From JAVVHH01 sp963835135 (lineage in GTDB: Bacteria > Pseudomonadota > Alphaproteobacteria > Acetobacterales > Acetobacteraceae): a stretch of 64,000 nt of DNA. The notes beneath the pieces are model-generated. The model was not told the origin of the DNA. It saw only the letters and a list, made by a program, of their open reading frames with translations, and ran no database searches. The position numbers and the translations under genes were made by a program. The stretch lies in the NCBI GenBank assembly GCA_963835135.1, contig CAWIEF010000003.1, positions 496,001-560,000 on the forward strand, written 5' to 3'. This document shows positions 51,858-60,566 of this stretch, in pieces. Each line of letters begins with the position of its first letter. Position 1 is the first letter of the stretch.

Positions 51858-52994
51858 GTGGCGACCGGTGGAGCAGTGACGGCCACCCGCCCACCTCCGC
51901 CCATAAAGCGCAGCCCTGGCGCCATCGCCGGCCAGATCGTCGCGGCCATCATCGTCGTGCTCATCTTAGCCTGGGCCGGTCACAACGCGTCGCTCACGCT
52001 CGCCGAGCGCAACATGCAGGTCGACTACCGGTTCCTGACCAACCCGGCCGGCTTCGAGATCCCGTTCAGGGTCGTGCCCTGGCAGCCAAGCGACAGCTAC
52101 GGATACGCCCTCCTGGTTGCCGGGTTGAACACCGCGCTCGCGGCGGCGCTCGCAATCGCGCTGGCCAGCGTGCTCGGCCTGGCGATCGCGCTGTTCCGCC
52201 TCTCCAGCAATCCGCTCGCCTCGGCGCTGGCGCGCGGCGTCACCGAACTCGTCCGCAACACGCCGCAGCTGCTGCAGATCGTGTTCTGGTATATCGCGGT
52301 GCTGCAGGTGCTGCCGGGGGCACGGGCGAGCGTGGCGCTGGGCTCGGCGCTGTTCCTGAACGTGCGTGGCCTGTTCATGCCGGCCCCGGAGACGCCGGTT
52401 TTCGCGATCTGTGCCGCGGCTGGGCTGGCCGCCGCAGTGGTCCTGCCCCGCCTGCTGCCGCGAGCGCCGGTGCTCCTCGTGGGCGGCGGCGCGCTAGCCG
52501 GGCTGGTCGGGATCGGCGCGGCGCTGACACCCTGGGAGCTGCCGGCGTTGCGCGGGTTCAACTTCCAAGGCGGCTGGCGCCTGCCGCCCGAGTTGCTCGC
52601 CCTCGTCGTCGGCGTCGGCATCTACACCTCGGCGTTCATCGCAGAGAACATCCGCGCATCGATCCTGGCCGTCACGTCCGGACAGCGCGAGGCGGCGCGA
52701 AGCCTGGGTCTGTCGCCCGCCCGGACGATGCGGCTGGTGATCCTGCCGCAGGCGCTGCGCACGCTGCTGCCGCCGCTCACCAGCCACTACCTCAACATAA
52801 TCAAATCGACCACGCTCGGGGCCGCGATCGCCTATCCCGAGATCCTGCAGATTTTCGCGCGCACCGTGCTCAATCAGTCCGGACGGGCGGTCGAGACGAT
52901 GACGCTCGTGCTCGGGGTCTTCCTGGCGGTCAATCTGGTGATCTCCACCGTGATCGGGCGTTGGGACCGCCGGCTGCAGCGGCAGGCGCGATGA
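51858..52994 (+). CDS. aapQ: General L-amino acid ABC transporter permease AapQ
   Basis: A 378-residue permease with about eight helices. MQVDYRFLTNPAGFEIPF after the first helix is typical of AapQ/BztB. ELVRNTPQLLQIVFWY is the conserved segment of the polar amino-acid permease domain. The EAA loop reads SGQREAARSLGLSPARTMRLVILPQALR near residue 275. The start is GTG behind a GGGAG that lies in a palindrome. The stop overlaps the aapM ATG. Confidence 0.92.
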   Translation: MATGGAVTATRPPPPIKRSPGAIAGQIVAAIIVVLILAWAGHNASLTLAERNMQVDYRFLTNPAGFEIPFRVVPWQPSDSYGYALLVAGLNTALAAALAIALASVLGLAIALFRLSSNPLASALARGVTELVRNTPQLLQIVFWYIAVLQVLPGARASVALGSALFLNVRGLFMPAPETPVFAICAAAGLAAAVVLPRLLPRAPVLLVGGGALAGLVGIGAALTPWELPALRGFNFQGGWRLPPELLALVVGVGIYTSAFIAENIRASILAVTSGQREAARSLGLSPARTMRLVILPQALRTLLPPLTSHYLNIIKSTTLGAAIAYPEILQIFARTVLNQSGRAVETMTLVLGVFLAVNLVISTVIGRWDRRLQRQAR

Positions 52995-54043
52995 ACCGGC
53001 TGATGCGCTTCGGCCGGGCCTGCGTCGGCACGCCGCTCAACGCCGCCATCACGGCCGGGCTGGCGCTGCTGTTAGCCTGGGCGCTCCCGCCGCTGCTACG
53101 CTGGAGCGTGGCGGACGCGACGTGGTCGGCGGTCGATCGGCGCGGGTGCGGCGCGGACGGGGCGTGCTGGGCGTTCATCAAGGCACGCTGGGCCCTGTTC
53201 TTCTACGGCCCGTATCCTCCGGCCGAGCGCTGGCGGGCCGACCTGGCGGCATGCTTGCTGATCGGCGCTCTGCTCGCCTCGCTGTTCCTCCGCCGCGGAC
53301 GGGGCTGGGCGCTGGCAGCCCTCCTGGTCGGGGTTCCGCTGGTCGGGGGTGTTCTGCTGGCGGGGGGAGTGCCTGGGCTGCCGGCCGTGCCGACGGCGGA
53401 TTGGGGTGGGCTGCTGCTCAACATCGTGCTGTGCTTCCTCGCCGTCGCCGGTGCCATACCGATCGGTACGGCGCTGGCGCTCGGCCGCCGCGCCCGCCTG
53501 CCGTTCGTCCAGGCGCTCTGCACCGCGCTGGTGGAATTCTGGCGAGGGGTGCCGGTCCTCGCGGTGTTGTTCATGGGTCTCGTGCTGCTGCCGATGATGC
53601 TGCCGCCGAGCTGGCGGCTCGATACGCTGGTGCGCGCCGCCGCGGTGCTCGTCTTCTTCATCTCGGCCTATATGGCGGAGGTGATCCGCGGCGGGCTGCA
53701 GGGAGTCGGACGCGGCCAGTACGAAGCCGCTGCCGCGCTTGGGCTCGGTCCCGTGCAGGCGCACATACGGGTCATCCTGCCGCAGGCCATGCGGATCGCG
53801 GTACCCGGCATCATCAACCTCGTTGTCGACCTGTTCAAGGACACCACGCTCGTCAGCATCGTCGGCCTATTCGACCTGATGGGCGTGGTGAACCAGTCCC
53901 TCAAGGACCAGGCCTGGCTCGGCCACCCCACCGAAGGCTACGTGTTCGCCGCCATCGTCTTCTTCGCCTGCTGCCTGCTGATTTCGCTGGCGGGCTCCGT
54001 GCTGGAGCGCCGCCTCACAACTCAGGGCCGGCCGAGCGCCTGA
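52991..54043 (+). CDS. aapM: General L-amino acid ABC transporter permease AapM
   Basis: A 350-residue permease partner of AapQ. WAFIKARWALFFYGPYPPAERW near residue 60 and EFWRGVPVLAVLFMGLVLLP near residue 185 are typical. The EAA loop is GVGRGQYEAAAALGLGPVQAHIRVILPQAMR near residue 240, followed by FKDTTLVSIVGLFDLMG. No ATPase gene (aapP) follows: the next gene is convergent and overlaps its last 22 bases. An AapP must come from elsewhere. Confidence 0.92.
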   Translation: MNRLMRFGRACVGTPLNAAITAGLALLLAWALPPLLRWSVADATWSAVDRRGCGADGACWAFIKARWALFFYGPYPPAERWRADLAACLLIGALLASLFLRRGRGWALAALLVGVPLVGGVLLAGGVPGLPAVPTADWGGLLLNIVLCFLAVAGAIPIGTALALGRRARLPFVQALCTALVEFWRGVPVLAVLFMGLVLLPMMLPPSWRLDTLVRAAAVLVFFISAYMAEVIRGGLQGVGRGQYEAAAALGLGPVQAHIRVILPQAMRIAVPGIINLVVDLFKDTTLVSIVGLFDLMGVVNQSLKDQAWLGHPTEGYVFAAIVFFACCLLISLAGSVLERRLTTQGRPSA

Positions 54044-54903
54044 CGGTAGCGCCGGAAGCAGGCCGCGCCGCACTCGAGCCGCATGAGCGCGCCCTCGGCC
54101 AACGCCGTCGCCAACTCCGGCCGCCACGCCACCAGCGGCATGCCGGCCTCGGCGTTCCAGGCTTCCGAATGCTTGATGTCGAGGATGGCATGCAGGTCGA
54201 AATAGTGGCGGTCGCTGGCGTCCACGCCGAGACGCTTCAGGCCGTCACCCACCAGCTTGGCCCGGCTTGGCGCCGTCTGCTCGATGACGCCCAGCGCTCC
54301 CACCGAATGGTAGGCGTAGCGCCGATTGCAGGCCAGCGCCGCCATCGTGTTGGCCAGCGCCAACGACTCCCACACCGTCGTCTCGAGGCTGGGCGTCAAG
54401 CGCAAGGACTCGGCCACCTTCTCCAGCATCGGACCGTGCATCCCCTTCGGATTGCCCCGGCCCATCTCATCCCAGTAGTTGCGCGCCAGCTCGAGCTTCG
54501 GTTGCTGCGGCAAGCGCACCTGCGTCACCGCGGTCAGGTCCTCGAACCCGGCCTCGCCCGCCACTTCCTGCGTCAGGAACCAGCGCATCTCCTCCATCGT
54601 CGCCTCTTCGGCGAGCCAGGGGAACAGCGGATCGTTCTGGCCGGGCCCATTCTGCTCGAGGTCCTCGAACCATGCGATGAAGCCGTCCGCCGTCCGTGGC
54701 GCCTCGGCCGCGCGCGCCGCCACGGACGCGCGGAACGCCTCGATCCAGCGCCCCTCCTCGATCAACAGTTGCGCCTGCTCGTCGATCTCGGCCTCCCAGC
54801 CGTCATGCGGCAGGCCGGGCATGAAGCGATGTTCGTTGAAGCCGGCGAGCCGGCGATGGAAAACGTCTTGTTCGCTCAGCGAACCCTGGCTACCGTCTGG
54901 CAT
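54022..54903 (-). CDS. Heme-oxygenase-like diiron (HDO-type) protein, unknown substrate
   Basis: A 293-residue protein that fits the iron-containing redox enzyme family with a heme-oxygenase-like fold. Helical segments carry likely metal ligands: EEMRWFLTQEVAGEAGFEDL (Glu) near residue 105, NYWDEMGRGNPKGMHGPMLE (Glu/His) near residue 143, and YFDLHAILDIKHSEAWN near residue 235 with the His-x3-Asp-x2-His pattern. Members whose chemistry is known (UndA, BesC, SznF) cleave C-C or C-N bonds or hydroxylate amines using oxygen. No biosynthetic partner gene is evident. It overlaps aapM at the 3' end and follows the methyltransferase gene by ten bases. Confidence 0.7.
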   Translation of the reverse strand: MPDGSQGSLSEQDVFHRRLAGFNEHRFMPGLPHDGWEAEIDEQAQLLIEEGRWIEAFRASVAARAAEAPRTADGFIAWFEDLEQNGPGQNDPLFPWLAEEATMEEMRWFLTQEVAGEAGFEDLTAVTQVRLPQQPKLELARNYWDEMGRGNPKGMHGPMLEKVAESLRLTPSLETTVWESLALANTMAALACNRRYAYHSVGALGVIEQTAPSRAKLVGDGLKRLGVDASDRHYFDLHAILDIKHSEAWNAEAGMPLVAWRPELATALAEGALMRLECGAACFRRYRQALGRP

Positions 54904-54913
54904 AGCATAGTCC

Positions 54914-55906
54914 CTAGTCTTTATGGGCCGTCAGCAAGACCGCGGCGATCCGATCGGACGTCGCGTACGCCCCACCGTCGAGCTCCTCGCCGAAAACATC
55001 TGGGTCGATCTCGTCATACGTCCAGCGCAGCCCGGACCCGGCCATCATTGGTTTCACCGCAGCCAGGAACGGGTCGTTCCCGCCCATGATCGCCGCTCCG
55101 GTGTAAAGCAGCAGCGTTCCACCGGATGCCAAGCGCTCAAGGGCAGCTTGAACAATTTTCAGCGACAGCCCGGCCCCGAGCGGACCGCCGCCGTGCCGGT
55201 AGGCTCGCGTGCCCGGATCGACCAGGTAGGGCGGGTTGGCCACGATCAGGTCGAACGCGCCGTCCAGCGCGGAGAGGAGGTCACTCTGACGTGCCTCGAC
55301 CGCGACCTGCGCCAGCGCCGTATTCACCCGCGTCATCCGCAGGGCCGCCGGGTTGATGTCCACGCCGAACACCCGAGCGTTGGGGCGGGCGCGCGCGACC
55401 ACGATGGCTCCCGGCCCCGCGCCACAGCCGATGTCGACAGCGCGGCCGACCGAGCTGGGCACATGCTGCTTGATGGCGCGCGCGAAGCGGTAGGTGTCCG
55501 GCCCGAAGAACACCGCGTCCGCAGACGTGGTCGGGTAGGCGGAATGCACGAACAGCATCCCATCGAGCGAGGACAGACGGACCGTGCTGCGCAGGCCCTC
55601 GCCGGCCGGCACCAACACCCCGGCCTGCTGCGCCGCGTCGGCGATCGCCGCCGGCAGCGTCCCCCGGCGGAACGGACGGCTCCAGCCGAACACGTCACGC
55701 AGGTCTTGCGCCCAGGCCGCGCCCGCCCTCGCGTTCACGCGGGCGATGGTCAGCGGCGTCGGGGTGACGAACACGTAGCCGGTCTCGGCCACGAGGTGGG
55801 CGAGCCGAACCAGGTCGGCGTCTTGCGGTGTCGTCAACATCGGGCGCGCAACGTCGGGGTCCAATCGGAAGTTCCTAGCGGGCGGAGAGAAGTGGCCCGA
55901 GCGCAT
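54914..55906 (-). CDS. Class I SAM methyltransferase with NPPY motif
   Basis: A protein of 330 residues with a C-terminal methyltransferase small domain. Motif I is AVDIGCGAGPGAIVVARA near residue 157. VFGVDINPAALRMTRVN binds the ribose. The catalytic NPPY motif in FDLIVANPPYLVDPG near residue 220 indicates N-methylation of a base or glutamine, as in PrmC/RlmG-type enzymes. The N-terminal third (YVFVTPTPLTIARVNAR, DLRDVFGWSRPF) is family-specific. The start at 55906 has GGAG six bases upstream and overlaps marC by 32 bases; ATG 55840 is an alternative. The target is unknown. Confidence 0.82.
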   Translation of the reverse strand: MRSGHFSPPARNFRLDPDVARPMLTTPQDADLVRLAHLVAETGYVFVTPTPLTIARVNARAGAAWAQDLRDVFGWSRPFRRGTLPAAIADAAQQAGVLVPAGEGLRSTVRLSSLDGMLFVHSAYPTTSADAVFFGPDTYRFARAIKQHVPSSVGRAVDIGCGAGPGAIVVARARPNARVFGVDINPAALRMTRVNTALAQVAVEARQSDLLSALDGAFDLIVANPPYLVDPGTRAYRHGGGPLGAGLSLKIVQAALERLASGGTLLLYTGAAIMGGNDPFLAAVKPMMAGSGLRWTYDEIDPDVFGEELDGGAYATSDRIAAVLLTAHKD

Positions 55907-56522
55907 CGGTGACTCCGGCCAGAAAGACTTGGACGCCGATACACAGCAGAATGAAGGCGGAAAGGCGGCTGATCGTCTGCGTCGCGCTCCGCCCTAGCCA
56001 TTCGCCCAGCCGATCGGCCACGCCGTACAGCACCGCGATCAGCACGGCGACGACCAGGGCCGCCAGGCTGACCCCGAGGAAGAAGCCGACCAGCCCTCTC
56101 TCACCAGCCGGGTGACCGGCGCCCAGCGCGACGGAGACCGCGATGGTGCCCGGTCCCGTCGTGAACGGCAGCGTGAGTGGAAAGAACGCCACGTCGTCCG
56201 CGCCGCTGTCCGAGGCTTGCTGCTGCTTGCGGTCCTCGCGCTTCTCGGGCGCGCCGATCAGCTCCCACGCGAACCCGATCAGCATCGCCCCGCCGGCGAT
56301 CCGCAGCGCGCCGATGCTGATGCCGAAGAAGGCCAGGATATACGACCCGGTCCATAGCGCGACCAGCATAACCAGCAGCGAATAGGCGCCGACCCGGCGC
56401 GCGAGCCCCAGCCGCTCCTCATGCGTCCGTTCGGCCGTGGCCTCCCGAAAGATGAACGACCCGGCAATCGGGTTGACGATGCTGAACAGCGCTGGAAACG
56501 CTAGGAGGAACGCCGCGATCAC
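55875..56522 (-). CDS. marC: MarC family inner-membrane protein
   Basis: A 215-residue membrane protein with six predicted helices, of the MarC/UPF0056 family. The family has no firmly established function despite its name. FPALFSIVNPIAGSFIFREAT near the N-terminus and PLTLPFTTGPGTIAVSVALG in the middle are signature blocks. The start is GTG, overlapping the Lrp gene stop in a GTGA, so it is translated together with the regulator. Confidence 0.9.
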   Translation of the reverse strand: MIAAFLLAFPALFSIVNPIAGSFIFREATAERTHEERLGLARRVGAYSLLVMLVALWTGSYILAFFGISIGALRIAGGAMLIGFAWELIGAPEKREDRKQQQASDSGADDVAFFPLTLPFTTGPGTIAVSVALGAGHPAGERGLVGFFLGVSLAALVVAVLIAVLYGVADRLGEWLGRSATQTISRLSAFILLCIGVQVFLAGVTDALGPLLSAR

Positions 56523-56998
56523 CGGCGGGCCTGGCGCAGCGGCAGATCGGTCCGATACACCACCCGCTTGAGCGCGAACGCGCTCTCCACCCCATGCACC
56601 CCTGGCATCCGGGTCAGCTTGGTGCGCAGGAACTCCTCATAGGCGGCGAGGTCGGGAGTGACGACCCGCAGCAGGTAGTCCGACGCACCGGACATCACGT
56701 AGCACTCCATCACCTCCGGAAGTCCGGCGACGGCGCGCTCGAACGCGAGCAGGGTCTCCTCCGACTGGGCCGAGAGCCTGACCGAGACGAACACGCTGAC
56801 CGGCAGGCCGACCTGATCCTGGTCCAGCAAGGCCACGTAGCCGCGGATGACGTTGCCCCTCTCCAGCAAGCGTTGCCGGCGATGCGCCGGACTCGGTGAC
56901 AACCCGGCCGAGGCCGCGATCTCGCCGCTCGTCGCCCGCCCGTCGCGCTGCAGGTGGTCGAGGATAGCGAGGTCAATTTGGTCAAGTCTGGCGACCAA
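56519..56998 (-). CDS. Lrp/AsnC family transcriptional regulator
   Basis: A 159-residue regulator. The winged helix-turn-helix LDQIDLAILDHLQRDGRATS with EIAASAGLSPSPAHRRQRLL covers the first 60 residues. The RAM ligand domain follows (VSVFVSVRLSAQSEETLLAFER, VMECYVMSGASDYLLRVV). The start is read as TTG 56998 because GGGAGGAG lies eight bases upstream; ATG 57016 and 57031 are alternatives. It is divergent from the indolepyruvate oxidoreductase gene with about 130 bases between, which makes that gene a likely target along with its own operon. Confidence 0.87.
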   Translation of the reverse strand: MVARLDQIDLAILDHLQRDGRATSGEIAASAGLSPSPAHRRQRLLERGNVIRGYVALLDQDQVGLPVSVFVSVRLSAQSEETLLAFERAVAGLPEVMECYVMSGASDYLLRVVTPDLAAYEEFLRTKLTRMPGVHGVESAFALKRVVYRTDLPLRQARR

Positions 56999-57129
56999 AG
57001 CAGCCACTCCTCCCATGTTGCAGCGCACCATTGGCAGGACTTGCCAATACGGCTCCTTTAGCTACGACGAAAATGGGAGCACATGCCAGCGGTTCCGGCG
57101 CTATAATGAAGGCTTCAAGGAGACTCCGC

Positions 57130-60100
57130 ATGGACATCGGTCTCGCCGTCCCGCCGATCACCCTCGAAACCCGCCTCGTCGATCACGACCGCCCGGTTCT
57201 GCTGTCGGGCGTGCAGGCCCTGGTTCGGGTGTTGTTGGAACAGTCGCGGCTGGATCGGGCCGCCGGGCTGAACACCGGCGGATTGGTCTCCGGCTATCGC
57301 GGCTCCCCCTTGGGCGGCGTCGATCAGGAGATGTGGCGGCGAGAGACGCTGCTGAGCGAGGCCGGGGTTCGCTTCCAGCCCGGGCTGAACGAGGATCTTG
57401 CGGCGACGATGCTGTGGGGCTCGCAACAGGTGGACCTGTTCCCGGGCAAGCGCGTCGATGGCGTGTTCGGCATGTGGTACGGCAAGGGGCCCGGCGTCGA
57501 CCGAAGCGGCGACGCCTTCCGCTGCGCCAACACAATGGGCACGTCCAAGCACGGTGGCGTCCTGGCCGTCTCCGGGGACGACCATGTGGCCCATTCCTCG
57601 GTCTTTCCGCACAGCACCGAAGGCATCTTCGAGAGCGTCAACATCCCGATCCTGCAGCCGGCGGACGTGCAGGACATCATCGACCTGGGCTTGGCCGGCA
57701 TCGCCATGTCGCGCTTCTCCGGGCTGTGGATCGCGCTCAAGACGATTGCCGAGACGGCCGAGCAGCACGGCACCGCCGTAGTCCCCAGCGCGCGCCAGTT
57801 CACGACGCCCGCCATCGCGCTGCCGCCGCACGGCCTCAACATGGACGCCCATCTTGCCTGGCCGGCCCAGCGTCAGGTGCTGGAGCGCCGTGTGCTGCTC
57901 GAGCGGCTGCCGGCAGCGCTGGCCTGGGCGCGCGCCAACCGGCTGGACACGCTGGTGAGCGGCACCGCGGCGGCGGAGATCGGCTTCGTCACCGTCGGCA
58001 AGGCGCATCACGACCTGATGCACGCCCTGACCCGGCTCGGCCTCGACCGCCACCCCGGGCTCGCCGTCTACAAGGTCGCGATGACCTGGCCGCTCGAGAC
58101 GGAGGGGATGCGCGCCTTCGCCAAGGGCAAGCGCGCCCTGATCGTCGTGGAGGAGAAGCGCTCCTTCGTCGAACGCCAGATCCGCGACACGCTCTATAAC
58201 CTCCCGTCACGCCCGGCCGTGCTCGGCAAGCTCGACCTCGACGGCGCCGACCTGCTGCCCGCCCAACTCGAACTGTCGCCCGAGCTGATCATGCCGGCGC
58301 TCGGCCGCGCCCTGCGCCCGTTCGGCATCGACGTGCCGGAGGCCCGCCTGCCCGCCCTGCCCGCAAGCGCCGGCCTGATCGCGCGCGCGCCGATGTTCTG
58401 CGCCGGCTGTCCGCACAATACCTCGACCGTGCTGCCGAATGGCAGCTTCGCCATGGCCGGCATCGGCTGCCATACCATGGCCGTTTCGACCAGCGACTTC
58501 ACCCGCACGTTCAGCCAGATGGGCGGCGAAGGCGTGCCTTGGGTCGGGCTCGAGCACTTCGTCGACATGCCGCACATGTTCGCCAACATGGGCGACGGCA
58601 CCTACCAGCACTCCGGCCTGCTCGCGATCCGCCAGGCCATCGCCGCAAAGGCCACCATCACCTACAAGCTGCTGTTCAACGACGCCGTCGCCATGACCGG
58701 CGGCCAGCCGGCGGAAGGCGGCCCGACGGTGCCGAAGCTCGCCGCGCAGTTGGCGGCCGAGGGCGTGGGACGCATCGCCGTCGTCGCCGACGACCCGGCC
58801 CGCCTACCCGACCCCTCCGCCCTGCCGCCCGGCACGCTGCGCCACGGCCGCGAGGAGCTCGACGCCGTGCAGCGCGGCCTGCGCGAGTTCCAGGGCGTCT
58901 CGGCCATCATCTATGATCAGGTCTGCGCCACCGAGAAGCGCCGCCGGCGCAAGCGCGGCAAGCTGGCGCAGGCGGAGACCCGGGTGATGATCAACCCGGA
59001 CGTCTGCGAGAACTGCGGCGACTGCACTGCACAATCCAACTGCATCGCCATCGAGCCGGTCGCCACCGACCACGGCCGCAAGCGCCGCATCAGCCCGACG
59101 AGCTGCAACACCGATCTCTCCTGCCTCAAGGGTTTCTGTCCCAGCTTCGTCACCTCGAGCGCCGCCGCACCGCCGCCAGTGATGGACCACGCTGCGCACT
59201 GGGAAGGCCGCGAGATCGAACTCGCGGCCGGGCTCCCCCTTCCGACAACTGCGATGGGACCTGTATGGCGCGGCCTGTTCGCCGGCATCGGCGGCGGCGG
59301 CATCGTCACCTGTGGCCAGATCGTCGCCATGGCGGCCCATCTTGAGGGCCGGCAAGTCACCACGCTGGATTTCACCGGCCTGGCGCAGAAGAATGGCGCG
59401 GTCGTGTCGCACGTGCAGATGGCGGACGCCGGGCTGGACGTCGTGTGCATCCCGCGCGGCGAGGCGGACCTGCTGCTCGCGGCCGACCTTGCCGTCGGCG
59501 CCGGGCCGGACGTGCTCGGGCGCTGCCGCAACACCGCCGCGGTGATCGGCAATCTCGACCTGCAAGCCGGCGCGGGGTTCCTGAAGGACCGCGATCTCGC
59601 CGTCGACGCCGGGCTGCATCGCCGGGCGATCGGCCGCGTGGTCGATCGCGGCGCGTCCGTCTATCTGCGTGGCAGCCAGATCTCGGAGCGGCTGTTCGGC
59701 ACCGCGCAGGCGGTCAACACGCTCATGCTCGGCATCGCCTGGCAGGAGGGCGCGCTGCCGCTGGGAGAAGCCAGCCTCAAGCGCGCCATCGAGCTGAACG
59801 GCACTGCCGTCGCGCTCAATCACCGGGCCTTCCTGTGGGGCCGGATCCTGGCAGCCCGGCCTGAACTCGCCGAGCAGATCATGGCCGATACCGCCGCGGT
59901 CCCCGATGACCTCCCCAGCGTCATCGCCCGCCGGGTCGCCGAGATGACCGCCTACGGCAACGCCCGCCTCGCCCGTCGCTACCGCCGCCTCGTCGACGCG
60001 GCCCAAGCGCGGGAGACTGCCCTGCTCGGCCAATCCGGCGCCTTCACCCGCGCCGTGGCCGAAGGATGGTTTCGGGCGCTGGCCTACAAGGACGAATACG

Positions 60101-60543
60101 AGGTCGCCCGCCTCCATGCCGCGGCCGAATACGGCGCCGCGCCGGTGTTCCACCTGGCCCCGCCGCTGATCTCCGGCACCGACAAGGCCACCGGCCGCCG
60201 GCGCAAGATCGCCATCCCGGGCCGGTTCGCGCTGCCGCTGTTCCGCGCGCTGCGTCATGGCAAGGCGCTTCGCGGCACGCCACTCGACCTGTTCGGCTGG
60301 CAGGCCGAGCGCCGCGACGAGCGCGCGCTGTTGACGCAATACGAGGCCGACCTCACATCGATCTTGCCCACGATACGGGACGACACGCTCGCTGCGGCGA
60401 CCGAATTGGCCAGCCTGCCGATCGACATCCGCGGCTTCGGATCGGTCAAGGCGAAGTCGATGGCCGAGGCGGCCCCGCGCCGGGCGGCATTGCTCGCAGC
60501 CATCCGGGGACCAGCGGTGGCGGCCAGGGCAGCGGCGGAGTAG
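57130..60543 (+). CDS. Indolepyruvate ferredoxin oxidoreductase, fused form
   Basis: A 1137-residue thiamine-pyrophosphate oxidoreductase that decarboxylates aryl- or branched 2-keto acids to acyl-CoA. The N-terminal pyrimidine-binding part has GLVSGYRGSPLGGVDQEMW and LNEDLAATMLWGSQQ. The TPP-binding part, near residues 420-560, has FCAGCPHNTST and NMGDGTYQHSG with LFNDAVAMTGGQP. A cysteine cluster CENCGDCTAQSNC near residue 635 and CNTDLSCLKGFCPSF suggest iron-sulfur centres. The C-terminal gamma domain has FAGIGGGGIVTCGQIVAMAA. AAGGAGA precedes the ATG. Confidence 0.92.
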   Translation: MDIGLAVPPITLETRLVDHDRPVLLSGVQALVRVLLEQSRLDRAAGLNTGGLVSGYRGSPLGGVDQEMWRRETLLSEAGVRFQPGLNEDLAATMLWGSQQVDLFPGKRVDGVFGMWYGKGPGVDRSGDAFRCANTMGTSKHGGVLAVSGDDHVAHSSVFPHSTEGIFESVNIPILQPADVQDIIDLGLAGIAMSRFSGLWIALKTIAETAEQHGTAVVPSARQFTTPAIALPPHGLNMDAHLAWPAQRQVLERRVLLERLPAALAWARANRLDTLVSGTAAAEIGFVTVGKAHHDLMHALTRLGLDRHPGLAVYKVAMTWPLETEGMRAFAKGKRALIVVEEKRSFVERQIRDTLYNLPSRPAVLGKLDLDGADLLPAQLELSPELIMPALGRALRPFGIDVPEARLPALPASAGLIARAPMFCAGCPHNTSTVLPNGSFAMAGIGCHTMAVSTSDFTRTFSQMGGEGVPWVGLEHFVDMPHMFANMGDGTYQHSGLLAIRQAIAAKATITYKLLFNDAVAMTGGQPAEGGPTVPKLAAQLAAEGVGRIAVVADDPARLPDPSALPPGTLRHGREELDAVQRGLREFQGVSAIIYDQVCATEKRRRRKRGKLAQAETRVMINPDVCENCGDCTAQSNCIAIEPVATDHGRKRRISPTSCNTDLSCLKGFCPSFVTSSAAAPPPVMDHAAHWEGREIELAAGLPLPTTAMGPVWRGLFAGIGGGGIVTCGQIVAMAAHLEGRQVTTLDFTGLAQKNGAVVSHVQMADAGLDVVCIPRGEADLLLAADLAVGAGPDVLGRCRNTAAVIGNLDLQAGAGFLKDRDLAVDAGLHRRAIGRVVDRGASVYLRGSQISERLFGTAQAVNTLMLGIAWQEGALPLGEASLKRAIELNGTAVALNHRAFLWGRILAARPELAEQIMADTAAVPDDLPSVIARRVAEMTAYGNARLARRYRRLVDAAQARETALLGQSGAFTRAVAEGWFRALAYKDEYEVARLHAAAEYGAAPVFHLAPPLISGTDKATGRRRKIAIPGRFALPLFRALRHGKALRGTPLDLFGWQAERRDERALLTQYEADLTSILPTIRDDTLAAATELASLPIDIRGFGSVKAKSMAEAAPRRAALLAAIRGPAVAARAAAE

Positions 60544-60566
60544 AACGTCAGGCAAAGGGAGCCGTC

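Noticed and set aside
58804..60555. 583-codon minus-strand frame antisense to the indolepyruvate oxidoreductase
   Set aside because: No domain; the plus-strand enzyme is recognisable throughout.
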